Positions 9,328-18,690 are shown, counted from the first letter of the stretch. The stretch is DNA of 64,000 nt from Bacteroidetes bacterium GWF2_33_38 (GCA_001769505.1 MEOF01000055.1:33033-97032); one strand, 5' to 3'. The notes: a model not told the origin generated them from the letters alone. Program-made: numbers and translations.

Positions 9328-9984
9328 ATGATAAACAAAGATACGTTGAATTTTCTAAAAAATTTGAAATGTAATAATAACAAAGATTGGTTTGCCATTC
9401 ACAAAGAAGAATACAGCAAGGCTCTTTCGGATTTTGAAAATACGGTTAAGTTGCTGATTGAAGAGATTCAAAAATTTGATTCACGCATTGTGAATATTGA
9501 AGCCAAAGATTGTATATTTCGAATTTATCGCGATGTTCGATTTGCAAAAGATAAAACTCCGTATAAACCAAATTTTGGAGCATACATTGCCGATAATGGA
9601 CGAAAAAGCACTTCTGCGGGGTATTACATTCATTTGGAAGACGAAAATTCCTTTTTGGCTGGAGGTATTTATATGCCCGAAAGTAATAAACTTAAAGCCA
9701 TACGAGATGAGATTTATTTTAATGTTACATCGATAAAAATAATAATACAAGAGCCCTATTTCGTTGAATATTTTGGCGAAATTGTTGGCGAAAAATTACA
9801 GCGAGTACCAAAAGAATACCCAAAAGAATATCCAGATGCTGATTTACTGAAATTTAAAAGCTACACTATGGTACATAAAGTCGATAACGATTTCTTTGTT
9901 TCAAACAACTCACTGAAAAATGCGATAATGGTTTTTAAAGCGATGAAGCCTTTTAACGATTTTTTAAATTCGGCGGAATTATAA
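9328..9984 (+). CDS. DUF2461 family protein
   Basis: 218 residues. FLKNLKCNNNKDWF at the N-terminus, then FRIYRDVRFAKDKTPYKPNFGAYI and SAGYYIHLE...FLAGGIYMPE are the conserved core of the DUF2461/TIGR02453 family, widespread in Bacteroidetes. Function unknown. It stands alone on the plus strand, starts with ATG and ends 30 bases before the convergent response regulator gene. Confidence 0.85.
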   Translation: MINKDTLNFLKNLKCNNNKDWFAIHKEEYSKALSDFENTVKLLIEEIQKFDSRIVNIEAKDCIFRIYRDVRFAKDKTPYKPNFGAYIADNGRKSTSAGYYIHLEDENSFLAGGIYMPESNKLKAIRDEIYFNVTSIKIIIQEPYFVEYFGEIVGEKLQRVPKEYPKEYPDADLLKFKSYTMVHKVDNDFFVSNNSLKNAIMVFKAMKPFNDFLNSAEL

Positions 9985-10014
9985 AAATGTTAGTTTAGGC
10001 GAATATTCACAACA

Positions 10015-10662
10015 TTAAATTACCACCAAATCGTTTTTAATGGCAAACGACATCAGTGCCAAGGCATTTTTGGTATCGGTTTTAGCTAATAAATTGGTTT
10101 TGTGCCCAACTACCGTTCGTTCGCTCACAAAAAGAATATCGGCAATTTCTTTATTGCTTAGTCCTTCGCAAATAAGTTGAAGGATTTCTTTTTCGCGTCG
10201 GGTAAATTTTATTTCCGACTTTTTGCTTTTGTTTTCTTTGGAAATTTGCTTGGTAAAAAAGTCGAACAACTCTTCGGAGTAATAATTTCCTCCATTGTAA
10301 ACCGTTAGAATGGCTTTATCAAGCGTTTCTTTGTTTATGTTTTTTATTAAAAATCCTTTCACCCCCGAATCAATCATGCTTTGAATGTATTCATCGTCGT
10401 TGAACATGGTTAAGGCAATGATTTTTAGATTCGGATATAATTTCAAAGCCGCTTCGGTTGCTTCGATTCCATTCATCAAAGGCATTTCAATATCCATTAA
10501 AACAATATCGGCAGAGTGATTATCCAGCAAGGCGAGAAACTCTTTTCCATTCGAGGCTTCAGCTACTATTTTCGCATATTTTAATTTTCCTAAAACCATT
10601 TTAAGTCCATTTCGAAAAATTTCGTGGTCATCAACAATAATAATTTCAATAAATTCTTTCAT
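10015..10662 (-). CDS. NarL/FixJ-family response regulator
   Basis: 215 residues. The receiver domain has the acidic pair (VDDHE), phospho-acceptor Asp57 in VLMDIEMP, and the late KGFLIKN lysine. The C-terminal LuxR-type helix-turn-helix is LSNKEIADILFVSERTVVGH. It acts as a DNA-binding transcription factor controlled by phosphorylation. Its gene follows the sensor kinase gene by 37 bases, so it is the cognate regulator of that kinase by position and family (NarL regulators pair with HisKA_3 kinases). Confidence 0.93.
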   Translation of the reverse strand: MKEFIEIIIVDDHEIFRNGLKMVLGKLKYAKIVAEASNGKEFLALLDNHSADIVLMDIEMPLMNGIEATEAALKLYPNLKIIALTMFNDDEYIQSMIDSGVKGFLIKNINKETLDKAILTVYNGGNYYSEELFDFFTKQISKENKSKKSEIKFTRREKEILQLICEGLSNKEIADILFVSERTVVGHKTNLLAKTDTKNALALMSFAIKNDLVVI

Positions 10663-10699
10663 TTGGCAAAAATTAGCGATAGCAAGTTACATAAAATAA

Positions 10700-12814
10700 T
10701 TACAAAAAAATTTCAATTTTAATCGAAAAGCCGTTTCCGGGCGAACTGTCAAATTTATAAAATCCATTAATCGATTTTATTCGGCTAATGATGTTTTTCA
10801 ATCCCATACCTTTCTGTTCCGAATTCATTATTTCGTTCACATTAAATCCAACACCGTCGTCTTTTAAAAATAATTTTATTTTTTCACCGTCGTTTATCAA
10901 TAGCAACAATATTTTTGAAGCGTTTGCATGTTTTATTGTATTGTTAATTAATTCACTGATAACGCGAAATAGAATTAGTTCGAGATTTTTATCTAAATGT
11001 TCATGAATTTTTTCGTGTTCAAATGAAATGCTGATTTTGTTGGTTTTATTTATTTTTTCGCAAAAAGCGTCAATTGCTTTAACCAAGCCATATTTGTGAA
11101 TAATTCGAGGCATTAAATTATTCGAAATATTTCGAGTCGAGCTTACCGCCTCATCAATAAGCTCGTTTGAATAACGAACAAGTTCTTTTCTTTCTTCTTC
11201 GTCTAAATTTGCCGATAATAGTTCGTTAACATACAATTTGATAGTTGATAATAATGGGCCTATTCCATCGTGCATATCGCGGGCAAAGCGTTCACGTTCA
11301 CGTTCTTCGGCTCTGATAGTAGAGCTTAGAATTTGTCTTTCGACTTCTTTTCTTTCGCCGACATTTCGCACAACGCTTAATATTAGCCGTTCGTTGTTGT
11401 AATTCACTACCCGACTTGTAAACTCAACTTGAATAACTTTTCCATCTTTGCTTACATGCTCCGATTCGAAAGTGTAAGTTCCTAACTCGTAAATTTTACG
11501 ACGATTTTCGGCAACTTTGTCAACGTATTTTAATGTTTTTATGTCGGACATTTTTAGCTTTAGAAGTTCCTCTCGTGTATATCCAAGCGAATTACAAGTT
11601 GCTTGGTTTATTTCAATAATACTTTCGTTTTCGTCGGTTACAAAAATATCGTCGCCGGTGGAGTCAAACAATTTTTGAAATCGCTCTTCCGATTGTTTCA
11701 AAGCTTCTTTTGCTTTGCTTAATTTTTTATTGCTAATTTCAAGTTCTCGCAAAAAACGATAAATTCGTTCAGTAGTCAAATAATACAAGAAAAAAGAAAG
11801 AATGAGTACAACCAACATTGCTATCGCTGAAGCTCCAATAATTGTATTTCTAATGAATTCTCGTGTTTCTGCTCCAGTTTCGACACAAGTTGCAATATAA
11901 AGATCAAATTCAGGATAGTAGCTATATGCCGCCGTTTTTTGTTTGTCGTTAAAAATATAACTTAACACTCCGCTTTCCGACTTGGTAAACAATTTAAACA
12001 GCGTGCTGTCTTTCCAGTTTTGTCCTTCGATTTTCGGATGAATTATCGCATTTCCTTCATTATCGAACACAAAAGGATATCCGCTTTCTCCGATATTTAA
12101 ACTATATAATATTTTTCGCAACTCCGCAAGGTCTTTTTCTTTATCGCCAACATACAGCATGCCTATGATTTTATTGCCTTGAAATATTGGTTCATAAGCT
12201 GTTATATACCAATCGTTGACAACATATGCCCTGCCATAATATGTTTTTCTGTTCAAAACAGACTTCACTACCGGTGATTCGTTCGGGATATAAGTTCCAA
12301 CTGCTCGAATGCTATCGCTATTTAGCACATTGGTAGATATTCGCACAAAACCACTATCGATTCGTTGAAAAACCGTAACAGTTCCTCCAACCAAATGGCT
12401 CAAGCTATCAACAAAAGTATTATCAAAATATAATGGTAATTTGTTAAGATTCCATTTTTTCAAGGAAACATTGTGGTTTGTATGGCTGTTTTGATTTACG
12501 GCAGATATTTCAAACGCGGTATTTTCAATCGAAAAGTTAAACTTGTAAAATAAATCATTTGCAATTTTGAGGTTTGTTTTTACTTTTTCGAGTTTTAAGT
12601 TTCGCTCCCGCTCAAACATTTTTGTAATGGTTTGAACTTCAAGTTTTAAGTTGTTTTCGATTTGAGAATGAATACTTTTAATTGAAATATTGATAAAAAA
12701 AACAGTAGCGACACCAATTACAGATATAATAATGAGAGCTATAGGCAAGAACAATCTAATTTTTAAAGAAATTCTTAATTGCTTTGGCAACATTGTTTTT
12801 TTGTAAAAACTCAA
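10700..12814 (-). CDS. Cache-PAS sensor histidine kinase (HisKA_3 type)
   Basis: 704 residues. TM1 at about 20-43 and TM2 at about 324-346 enclose a periplasmic region with a Cache fold (VNDWYITAYEPIF, GYPFVFDNEGNAIIHP), the type that binds small organic ligands. A PAS domain follows (about 375-490), then HisKA_3 with phospho-acceptor His515 in ARDMHDGIGP and a HATPase_c domain (NTIKHANASK, DDGVGFN, GMGLKNI). It is encoded 2 bases after the hydE stop, so the pair is translationally close. The ligand is unknown; the hydE link hints at redox or hydrogen metabolism but does not show it. Confidence 0.92.
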   Translation of the reverse strand: MSFYKKTMLPKQLRISLKIRLFLPIALIIISVIGVATVFFINISIKSIHSQIENNLKLEVQTITKMFERERNLKLEKVKTNLKIANDLFYKFNFSIENTAFEISAVNQNSHTNHNVSLKKWNLNKLPLYFDNTFVDSLSHLVGGTVTVFQRIDSGFVRISTNVLNSDSIRAVGTYIPNESPVVKSVLNRKTYYGRAYVVNDWYITAYEPIFQGNKIIGMLYVGDKEKDLAELRKILYSLNIGESGYPFVFDNEGNAIIHPKIEGQNWKDSTLFKLFTKSESGVLSYIFNDKQKTAAYSYYPEFDLYIATCVETGAETREFIRNTIIGASAIAMLVVLILSFFLYYLTTERIYRFLRELEISNKKLSKAKEALKQSEERFQKLFDSTGDDIFVTDENESIIEINQATCNSLGYTREELLKLKMSDIKTLKYVDKVAENRRKIYELGTYTFESEHVSKDGKVIQVEFTSRVVNYNNERLILSVVRNVGERKEVERQILSSTIRAEERERERFARDMHDGIGPLLSTIKLYVNELLSANLDEEERKELVRYSNELIDEAVSSTRNISNNLMPRIIHKYGLVKAIDAFCEKINKTNKISISFEHEKIHEHLDKNLELILFRVISELINNTIKHANASKILLLLINDGEKIKLFLKDDGVGFNVNEIMNSEQKGMGLKNIISRIKSINGFYKFDSSPGNGFSIKIEIFL

Positions 12815-12816
12815 AA

Positions 12817-13893
12817 TTACTCTTTTTTTGTTGAATAATGAATGGAATCCCCATATTCATTCAATCTTACAATATTTTCAGCATTCCGAATCATTTCGAA
12901 AGCCAGATTAAATTCGTAAGATATTGTATTTTCTTTGCCAGGTTTGTTGTTGTAAAGATTATAATTCTCTTTGTATTTGGCGGGCGTAAGATTTGGCATT
13001 AAGACATTTGCCCCAATTTCCAAGGCTGATTTTTTTCCTTCTGAATCAATTGTTTGAAAAGCGGTAGTTGAAGCAATGTTGATGTCTTTCATCACAATTC
13101 TTAACACGGCAATCATTTTCAACGCCAATTCGTAGCGTTCACGCAAAGACAATAACAAAGAAGAATATTTAAACAACGGTGTTTCGCTGTGTTCAATGTA
13201 AGGTCCCATACCACACATATGAATATCCATTTTTTGCATAAAAAGAATATCGTTTGCCAAATCGTCAATAGTTTGAAAAGGCAAACCAATCATGACTCCC
13301 GTTCCGGTTTGAAAACCTATTTTTTTCAACACGTTGAGGGCTTCTATTCGCTTGTCGAAATCATGCAGCGAATCATTAGGATGTATTTTATGGTACAAGT
13401 CTGAATTTGATGTTTCAATTCGTAATAAATATCGCTCGGCTCCAGCATCAAACCATTTGCGATACGTTTCTTCTGTTTGTTCACCACACGAAAGAGTTAC
13501 TCGTAATTTAGGGCTTGAAAGCTGCTGAATTTTTTGAAGAATATCCAGAATTTTATTTGTGAATTTTGTCGATTGTATTTCTCCTGACTGTATTACGATA
13601 GAGCCAAAGCCATTGTCCAAGGCAAACTTCGCCGATTCAATTACTTCGTCGAGTTGTATTTCGTAGCGACACACATTTTTGTTTCCCTTGCGAATTCCAC
13701 AGTAATAACAGTTTTTCGAACAAATATTCGACAGTTCTATCAATCCTCGTAGCCAAACTTTATTGCCAACATGTTTTTCTTTGATTTCAGCCGAACGAAG
13801 AAAAAGTTTTTTTTCGTCATCATCTTTCGCATTTAGAAGAAAAACAATATCATCTTTCGTGAATTTTGATTTTTGCAATATTTTGTTAATCAC
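12817..13893 (-). CDS. hydE: [FeFe]-hydrogenase H-cluster radical SAM maturase HydE
   Basis: 358 residues. Radical SAM Cys triad C58, C62, C65 in SNICSKNCYYCGIRKGN, then GFGSIVIQSGE, GTGVMIGLPFQT and MGPYIEHSETPL, which fit HydE rather than biotin synthase. HydE acts with HydF and HydG to build the diiron site of [FeFe]-hydrogenase. No hydF, hydG or hydrogenase gene is in the window. It is the first gene of a unit with the kinase and response regulator. PylB-like enzymes are related, but no pyrrolysine genes are seen. Confidence is high for the family, lower for the exact product. Confidence 0.85.
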   Translation of the reverse strand: MINKILQKSKFTKDDIVFLLNAKDDDEKKLFLRSAEIKEKHVGNKVWLRGLIELSNICSKNCYYCGIRKGNKNVCRYEIQLDEVIESAKFALDNGFGSIVIQSGEIQSTKFTNKILDILQKIQQLSSPKLRVTLSCGEQTEETYRKWFDAGAERYLLRIETSNSDLYHKIHPNDSLHDFDKRIEALNVLKKIGFQTGTGVMIGLPFQTIDDLANDILFMQKMDIHMCGMGPYIEHSETPLFKYSSLLLSLRERYELALKMIAVLRIVMKDINIASTTAFQTIDSEGKKSALEIGANVLMPNLTPAKYKENYNLYNNKPGKENTISYEFNLAFEMIRNAENIVRLNEYGDSIHYSTKKE

Positions 13894-13990
13894 TTTATTA
13901 TGTTTGTAAAGTTTGTAAAAAGGACAATATTTTTAATGTTTTTGGACTAAGATGGGAAATGTAGATAAAATAAATTTGGAGACTAATTGA

Positions 13991-14052
13991 AATAAAAAAG
14001 CCGTGTATTATGGCATTTTGATTTAACTCAATGACCATTACACGGCTTAAAA
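13991..14052 (-). terminator. Terminator downstream of fructose-bisphosphate aldolase
   Basis: Stem AAGCCGTGTA (13998-14007) pairs with TACACGGCTT (14039-14048); the intervening bases extend the pairing partly. Minus-strand T run corresponds to the A-rich 13991-13999. It follows the fba stop at 14066. Confidence 0.8.
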
Positions 14053-14065
14053 TAGGTTTTATTTT

Positions 14066-15058
14066 TTAGATTCTGTTAGCACTTCCAAGAACATTCACAA
14101 TTTTATGTTTGTAAAGTTGTTTTAATGCATCACGAGCGGGACCTAAATATTTTCGAGGGTCGAATTCGCCCGGATTATCAACGAATGCTTTTCTAATAGC
14201 TGCAGTCATTGCAATACGTCCGTCAGAGTCAATATTGATTTTACAAACAGCCGATGCCGCCGCTCTTCTAAGTTGTTCTTCTGGAATACCAACAGCATCT
14301 TTCATTTTTCCTCCGTGTGTATTTATAACATCAATCAAATCCATTGGAACTGATGATGCTCCGTGTAATACGATTGGAAAACCAGGGATTCTTCTTTCAA
14401 TTTCTTCTAAAATGTCGAAACGTAATGGAGGTGGAACTAATACGCCTTTTTCGTTACGAGTACATTGCTCAGGTTTAAATTTGTTTGCTCCATGCGATGT
14501 TCCAATAGAAATCGCTAAGGAATCAACGCCTGTTTTTTTTACAAAATCTTCGACTTGTTCGGGTTGTGTATAAATTGATTTTGCCGCTACTACATCGTCT
14601 TCAATTCCTGACAAAACACCTAATTCGCCCTCTACTGTTACACCGTGCTTATGAGCATATTCAACTACTTGTTTGGTTAGTTCAATGTTTTTTTCATACG
14701 AATGGTGCGAACCATCAATCATAACTGAAGAAAATCCCATTTCAATACACGATTTGCATAATTCAAATGTATCGCCATGGTCGAGATGAAGAACGATAGG
14801 AATATTTTTTCCTAATTCTTTTGCATACTCAACAGCTCCCTGAGCCATATAACGCAACAAGGTTTGGTTTGCATATTTTCTTGCACCGCTCGATACTTGC
14901 AAAATAACAGGCGATTCTGTTTCAACGCATGCCGAAATAATTGCCTGCATTTGTTCCATATTGTTAAAATTGAAAGCAGGTATTGCATATCCGCCTTTTA
15001 CGGCTTTTGCAAATAATTCTTTCGAATTAACTAATCCTAATTCTTTGTAACTTATCAT
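14066..15058 (-). CDS. fbaA: Fructose-bisphosphate aldolase, class II
   Basis: 330 residues. GGYAIPAFNFNNMEQ at the N-terminus, VLHLDHGDTFE with the metal-binding His of the HLDH motif, VEGELGVLSG, and FPIVLHGASSVP with a second metal-binding His. These are hallmarks of class II zinc aldolases, which cleave fructose 1,6-bisphosphate to DHAP and glyceraldehyde 3-phosphate in glycolysis and run backward in gluconeogenesis. Single-gene unit with its own terminator. Confidence 0.94.
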   Translation of the reverse strand: MISYKELGLVNSKELFAKAVKGGYAIPAFNFNNMEQMQAIISACVETESPVILQVSSGARKYANQTLLRYMAQGAVEYAKELGKNIPIVLHLDHGDTFELCKSCIEMGFSSVMIDGSHHSYEKNIELTKQVVEYAHKHGVTVEGELGVLSGIEDDVVAAKSIYTQPEQVEDFVKKTGVDSLAISIGTSHGANKFKPEQCTRNEKGVLVPPPLRFDILEEIERRIPGFPIVLHGASSVPMDLIDVINTHGGKMKDAVGIPEEQLRRAAASAVCKINIDSDGRIAMTAAIRKAFVDNPGEFDPRKYLGPARDALKQLYKHKIVNVLGSANRI

Positions 15059-15180
15059 AATTTTAATTTTAAATAAATTCGATTTTTAATAATGACATAA
15101 AGTTAACAACTCTATTTTAATATTAATTATTCTTTGTGTTATTTTTTTTGATATTTGATTTTAAACCATTGTGTTTCTCA

Positions 15181-15211
15181 AACCTCCAAGGTTTTCACAA
15201 CCTTGGGGGTT
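15181..15211. repeat. Near-perfect palindrome between xth and fbaA
   Basis: AACCTCCAAGGTT (15181-15193), loop TTCAC, AACCTTGGGGGTT (15199-15211): 13-bp arms with one wobble position. It lies 15 bases after the xth stop on the minus strand. It may serve as the xth terminator, or be a member of the short palindromic repeats found in Bacteroidetes intergenic regions. Confidence 0.55.
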
Positions 15212-15225
15212 TATTAAGTCTTTTT

Positions 15226-15993
15226 CTAAAAATCAATTTCAACTACAACCGGACAATGGTCAGAATGAACAACTTGTTGCAATATTTTTGCATTTACCAA
15301 TTTACTTTTCAAACTATCAGTAACCATGTGATAATCAATTCTCCAGCCTAAATTCTTAGGTCTTGCTCCAGAGCGGTAACTCCACCACGAATATTGGTTC
15401 GATTCTTTGTTGAATTCTCGAAAAGTATCGACAAATCCATCGGCGACAAATTGATCAACCCAGGCACGTTCTTCGGGCAAATAACCTGACATTTGTTCGT
15501 GTTTTTTCGGATAATTTATATCAATAGGTTTGTGACAAATATTATAATCGCCCGAAACAATTAAGTTTGGACGTGTTTTTCGTAAGTTTTTTAAATATTT
15601 ATGAAAATCTTCGAGAAAGTCCATTTTAAAATCTTGTCGAGCATCGCCACTTGTTCCCGATGGAAAATAAACTGAGATTAAGGAAACATCGCCAAAGTCG
15701 GCTTGTAAAACTCTACCTTCGGAATCGTATGTTGGATTATCCATTCCATATATTATTTTATCGGGCTTAAGCTTTGTTAAAATTCCAACACCGCTATAGC
15801 CTTTTTTTTCGGCTGAAAACCAATAATGTTCGTATCCCAATTCTTCGAAAATACGGGTGTCGAATTGGTCTGAACTTGCCTTTGTTTCTTGAATGCAAAG
15901 CATATCCGGATTTTCGACTTTTAACCAACCGATGAGGTCTTTGCCTAATGCCGCTCTAATCCCATTTAGATTATATGAAATTATTTTTTTCAC
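15226..15993 (-). CDS. xth: Exodeoxyribonuclease III (AP endonuclease)
   Basis: 255 residues from the GTG at 15993, chosen because it gives the family N-terminus (V)KKIISYNLNGIRAA; a TTG at 16026 would add 11 unconserved residues. Motifs of the Mg-dependent exo-endo-phosphatase family: NLNGIR, QETKA with metal-binding Glu, SGDYNI with Asp/Asn, WRIDYHM and the catalytic SDHCPV. Cuts DNA 5' to abasic sites in base excision repair. Divergent from rsgA across about 57 bases. Confidence 0.92.
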   Translation of the reverse strand: MKKIISYNLNGIRAALGKDLIGWLKVENPDMLCIQETKASSDQFDTRIFEELGYEHYWFSAEKKGYSGVGILTKLKPDKIIYGMDNPTYDSEGRVLQADFGDVSLISVYFPSGTSGDARQDFKMDFLEDFHKYLKNLRKTRPNLIVSGDYNICHKPIDINYPKKHEQMSGYLPEERAWVDQFVADGFVDTFREFNKESNQYSWWSYRSGARPKNLGWRIDYHMVTDSLKSKLVNAKILQQVVHSDHCPVVVEIDF

Positions 15994-16050
15994 TTCAATA
16001 GTTAATTTGTTATATCTTCGTAACAAATATCGTAAATTATTTAATATTTA

Positions 16051-16983
16051 TTGTTTTTGAATAAAGGAATCGTTATAAAATCAACAGGCAGCTGGTTTTC
16101 GGTAAAAAATGATGACAATCAGATTTTTGAGTGTAGAATTCGTGGGAAAATTCGTCTTGATGATTTAAAAAGTACAAATCCTGTCGCAGTTGGTGATGTT
16201 GTTGAATTCTCCTTAGCTGAAGATAATGTTGGGCTTATATCGAAAATTTATGAACGAAAAAATTATATTATTCGTAAATCATCGAATTTATCGAAACAGC
16301 ATCATATAGTTGCTTCAAACATCGACCAAGCTTTTTTGGTAATTACGCTTGCTTTTCCCGAAACTTCGACGTTATTCATCGACCGATTTTTAATTTCCGC
16401 AGAAGCGTATCGAATCCCAACTATAATTGTGATTAACAAAGTTGATTTATACAAATCCGAAAAACTTTCAGAACTTGTTAATCAAATCAAATCGATATAC
16501 AATCCGATTGGTTATAAATGTATTGAAACATCGGTTGTCGAGAATGTAAATATTGATTTATTGAGAGAATTGATGTGCGATAAAGTGAGTGTTTTTTCGG
16601 GAAATTCGGGCGTTGGAAAATCATCGTTGATTAATAAAATTGATAGCAAACTTAATATTCGAGTAGGCGAAATTTCTGATTCTCATCACAAAGGAAAACA
16701 CACCACAACTTTTGCCGAAATGCATCACGTTTCGAGTGGTGGCTACATCATAGACACTCCCGGAATAAAGGGCTTCGGATTAATCGACATGAAAAAAGAA
16801 GAAATGTATCATTTTTTTCCTGAAATTTTTAACTATTCGGCTCAATGTAAATATAACAATTGCACTCACGTTCACGAACCAAATTGTGCTGTAATTCAGC
16901 ATGTAAAAGATGGCGATATTAGTTTATCGAGATACGAAAATTATCTAAATTTGATATTAAGCGACGAAGAAAAACATCGATAA
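16051..16983 (+). CDS. rsgA: Ribosome small subunit-dependent GTPase A
   Basis: 310 residues. OB-fold N-terminus (GIVIKSTGSWFSV), then a circularly permuted GTPase domain in which NKVD (G4) precedes GNSGVGKSSLIN (G1) and DTPGIKGFG (G3), and a C-terminal zinc site (C..NNC.HVHEPNC). This order is diagnostic for RsgA, which matures the 30S subunit. There is no ATG; TTG codons at 16051 and 16057 are both possible starts and the second would fit the usual short N-terminus as well. It ends 15 bases before the convergent ansA. Confidence 0.93.
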   Translation: MFLNKGIVIKSTGSWFSVKNDDNQIFECRIRGKIRLDDLKSTNPVAVGDVVEFSLAEDNVGLISKIYERKNYIIRKSSNLSKQHHIVASNIDQAFLVITLAFPETSTLFIDRFLISAEAYRIPTIIVINKVDLYKSEKLSELVNQIKSIYNPIGYKCIETSVVENVNIDLLRELMCDKVSVFSGNSGVGKSSLINKIDSKLNIRVGEISDSHHKGKHTTTFAEMHHVSSGGYIIDTPGIKGFGLIDMKKEEMYHFFPEIFNYSAQCKYNNCTHVHEPNCAVIQHVKDGDISLSRYENYLNLILSDEEKHR

Positions 16984-16998
16984 AACCAACTAGAATAT

Positions 16999-18027
16999 TT
17001 AGTTTGTGATTTCGCCTCTAATCGATATTGGTAGTAGTTTTTCGATTTGTTTTTGAGAGAAATTTTCGCCGAGTAAGTACATCAATTTTGCAAGAGCGGC
17101 TTCGGTTGTAATGTCTTTTCCGCTGATTACACCAATGTTTTTTAACTGGATGCTTGTTTCGTATTTTCCTTGTTCAACTGCTCCTGCTTGACACTGAGTT
17201 ACATTAAAAATAATGATGCCTTTTTTTATCGCTTCGGATAATAAGAAAATTACTTTTTGGTCGGTTGTAATATTTCCTGAGCCATAAGTTTCTAAAACCA
17301 CAGCCTTAAGTTCTTCGATATTTAAAATTGCTTCAATTGCTTTGTGAGATATTCCGGGAAACATTTTAAGAACCACGATGTTATTATCCAACTTTCGGTG
17401 AGAAACCAAAAAATCAATATTGGGATGCGAAATTACTGGGTAATTATATTTTATATTTACACCTATTTCGGCTAAGTTTGGGTAGTTTGGTGATATAAAT
17501 GCCTCAAAATTCTCGGCGTTAAACTTATGTGTTCTATTGCCTCTAAACAATGAATTTTCGAACAGAATACAAACTTCGGGAATTAAAGGCTTGTTGTTTT
17601 TCTTTGCTGATGCAATTTCGAGCGATGCAATTAAATTTTCACGACCATCGGTTCGCAATAGTCCAATCGGTAACTGTGAGCCAGTTAAAATTACTGGCTT
17701 ATTCAAATTTTCGAGCATAAAACTTAATGCCGAAGCAGTGTAAGCCATTGTGTCTGAGCCATGAAGAATTACAAAACCGTCGTATTGCTCATATTTTTCG
17801 TGGATAATATCTACCAACTTAATCCAAAATTCGGGACTAACATCTGATGAATCAATCGGTTGTTCGAAGCAATATGAGTCAATTTTGGAGTGAAAGTTTT
17901 TCAACAATGGAATGTATTTTAGTAAATTTTCAAAGTTAAACGGTACTAATGTTCCGTTTTCGTTTTGAATCATTCCTATAGTTCCTCCTGTATAAATTAT
18001 TAATATTGAAGTGTTTGTGGCTTGCAT
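16999..18027 (-). CDS. ansA: Type I L-asparaginase
   Basis: 342 residues from the ATG at 18027; a TTG at 18054 is a less likely start. IYTGGTIGM holds the nucleophilic Thr, and VILHGSDTMAYTASALSFML holds the second catalytic Thr-Asp set. Hydrolyses Asn to Asp and ammonia. It lacks a signal peptide, consistent with the cytoplasmic type I enzyme. Immediately upstream is a broken coding remnant that may once have been co-transcribed. Confidence 0.92.
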   Translation of the reverse strand: MQATNTSILIIYTGGTIGMIQNENGTLVPFNFENLLKYIPLLKNFHSKIDSYCFEQPIDSSDVSPEFWIKLVDIIHEKYEQYDGFVILHGSDTMAYTASALSFMLENLNKPVILTGSQLPIGLLRTDGRENLIASLEIASAKKNNKPLIPEVCILFENSLFRGNRTHKFNAENFEAFISPNYPNLAEIGVNIKYNYPVISHPNIDFLVSHRKLDNNIVVLKMFPGISHKAIEAILNIEELKAVVLETYGSGNITTDQKVIFLLSEAIKKGIIIFNVTQCQAGAVEQGKYETSIQLKNIGVISGKDITTEAALAKLMYLLGENFSQKQIEKLLPISIRGEITN

Positions 18028-18040
18028 TATTATTATATTA

Positions 18041-18207
18041 TTATTCACAATCAAATAATTCGGCAGGATTTATTTTAAACTGCAGCATATTTGCCGTTAT
18101 TCCAGCCATCAAATCTATTTCGAAGCATTCTTTTCTACCATTTTGAAAGTTTTACGTTCCGAAATTTGAATTTCTTCACTTACAAAATAAATTAATTCAT
18201 CGTTTGA
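18041..18207 (-). pseudogene. Frameshifted coding remnant upstream of ansA
   Basis: Two minus-strand frames read like protein and meet head to tail: 18207-18115 (DELIYFVSEEIQISERKTF...) and about 18155-18041 (...ECFEIDLMAGITANMLQF...FDCE, stop 14 bases before ansA). Neither has a plausible start and they are in different frames, so this looks like the 3' end of a decayed gene. I cannot name the family. The call rests on amino-acid composition only. Confidence 0.35.
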
Positions 18208-18244
18208 TTACAAAAAATTTTAATTAAACTTCGACTCTATGATT

Positions 18245-18600
18245 TGTTATGATAAAATTACGGAAATATTTTATAATGTTAATGCTTTTTTGTATTGTAT
18301 TTGATAAAATCACAGAATCACATCGAATATGAAATCCATCAAAGAAAATACGAAAAATTCCATCATCAGAAGGAATCGCTATTTTCCTATTGTTTCATTC
18401 AAATGGATTTAGATGTATGAGACATTATTACATTTTCTATGTTCAAAAACTCACTTAAAAAATTTATATAATACTTTTTTACAAACATATACATAGTTTA
18501 TATAAAGTTGTTTGTTTCCAATGACAATATTTGCAAAAACAGTATGTGTAGGAATCCACGCAAAAATATTTTTTATACTAGACATTATACCGAATTATAT
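18245..18600 (+). pseudogene. Relic of an IS982-family transposase
   Basis: Three frames in order give fragments of an IS982 transposase N-terminal half: ITEIFYNVNAFLYCI (from 18257), then IAIFLLFHSNGFRCMRHYY (about 18380-18436), which resembles the family pattern LFHxSGFRxxKHYY, then PMTIFAKTVCVGI (from 18518) in place of the PLTxFxKxxxLGxCxGI region. Several stops and frameshifts and loss of the 3' half show it is dead. I did not find its terminal inverted repeats. Identification is by remembered family pattern, not alignment. Confidence 0.6.
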
Positions 18601-18622
18601 GCTAAAATTTAATGATTTGTAT

Positions 18623-18690
18623 GACTCCAAAGGAGTCAAATGTTTATAGCAGAATTGTACGGCTATAAACATACGACCACAACGTGGTCG
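18623..18690. repeat. Three-hairpin intergenic repeat element
   Basis: Consecutive palindromes: GACTCC-AAA-GGAGTC (18623-18637); TGTTTATAG (18641-18649) with CTATAAACA (18663-18671); CGACCAC-AAC-GTGGTCG (18674-18690). The layout is that of a short mobile or REP-like unit. It follows the transposase relic, and no gene is present in it. Confidence 0.7.

Noticed and set aside
12817..13893. Biotin synthase or PylB
   Set aside because: The radical SAM motif context and the MGPYIEHSETPL region fit HydE better, and no biotin or pyrrolysine genes are near.
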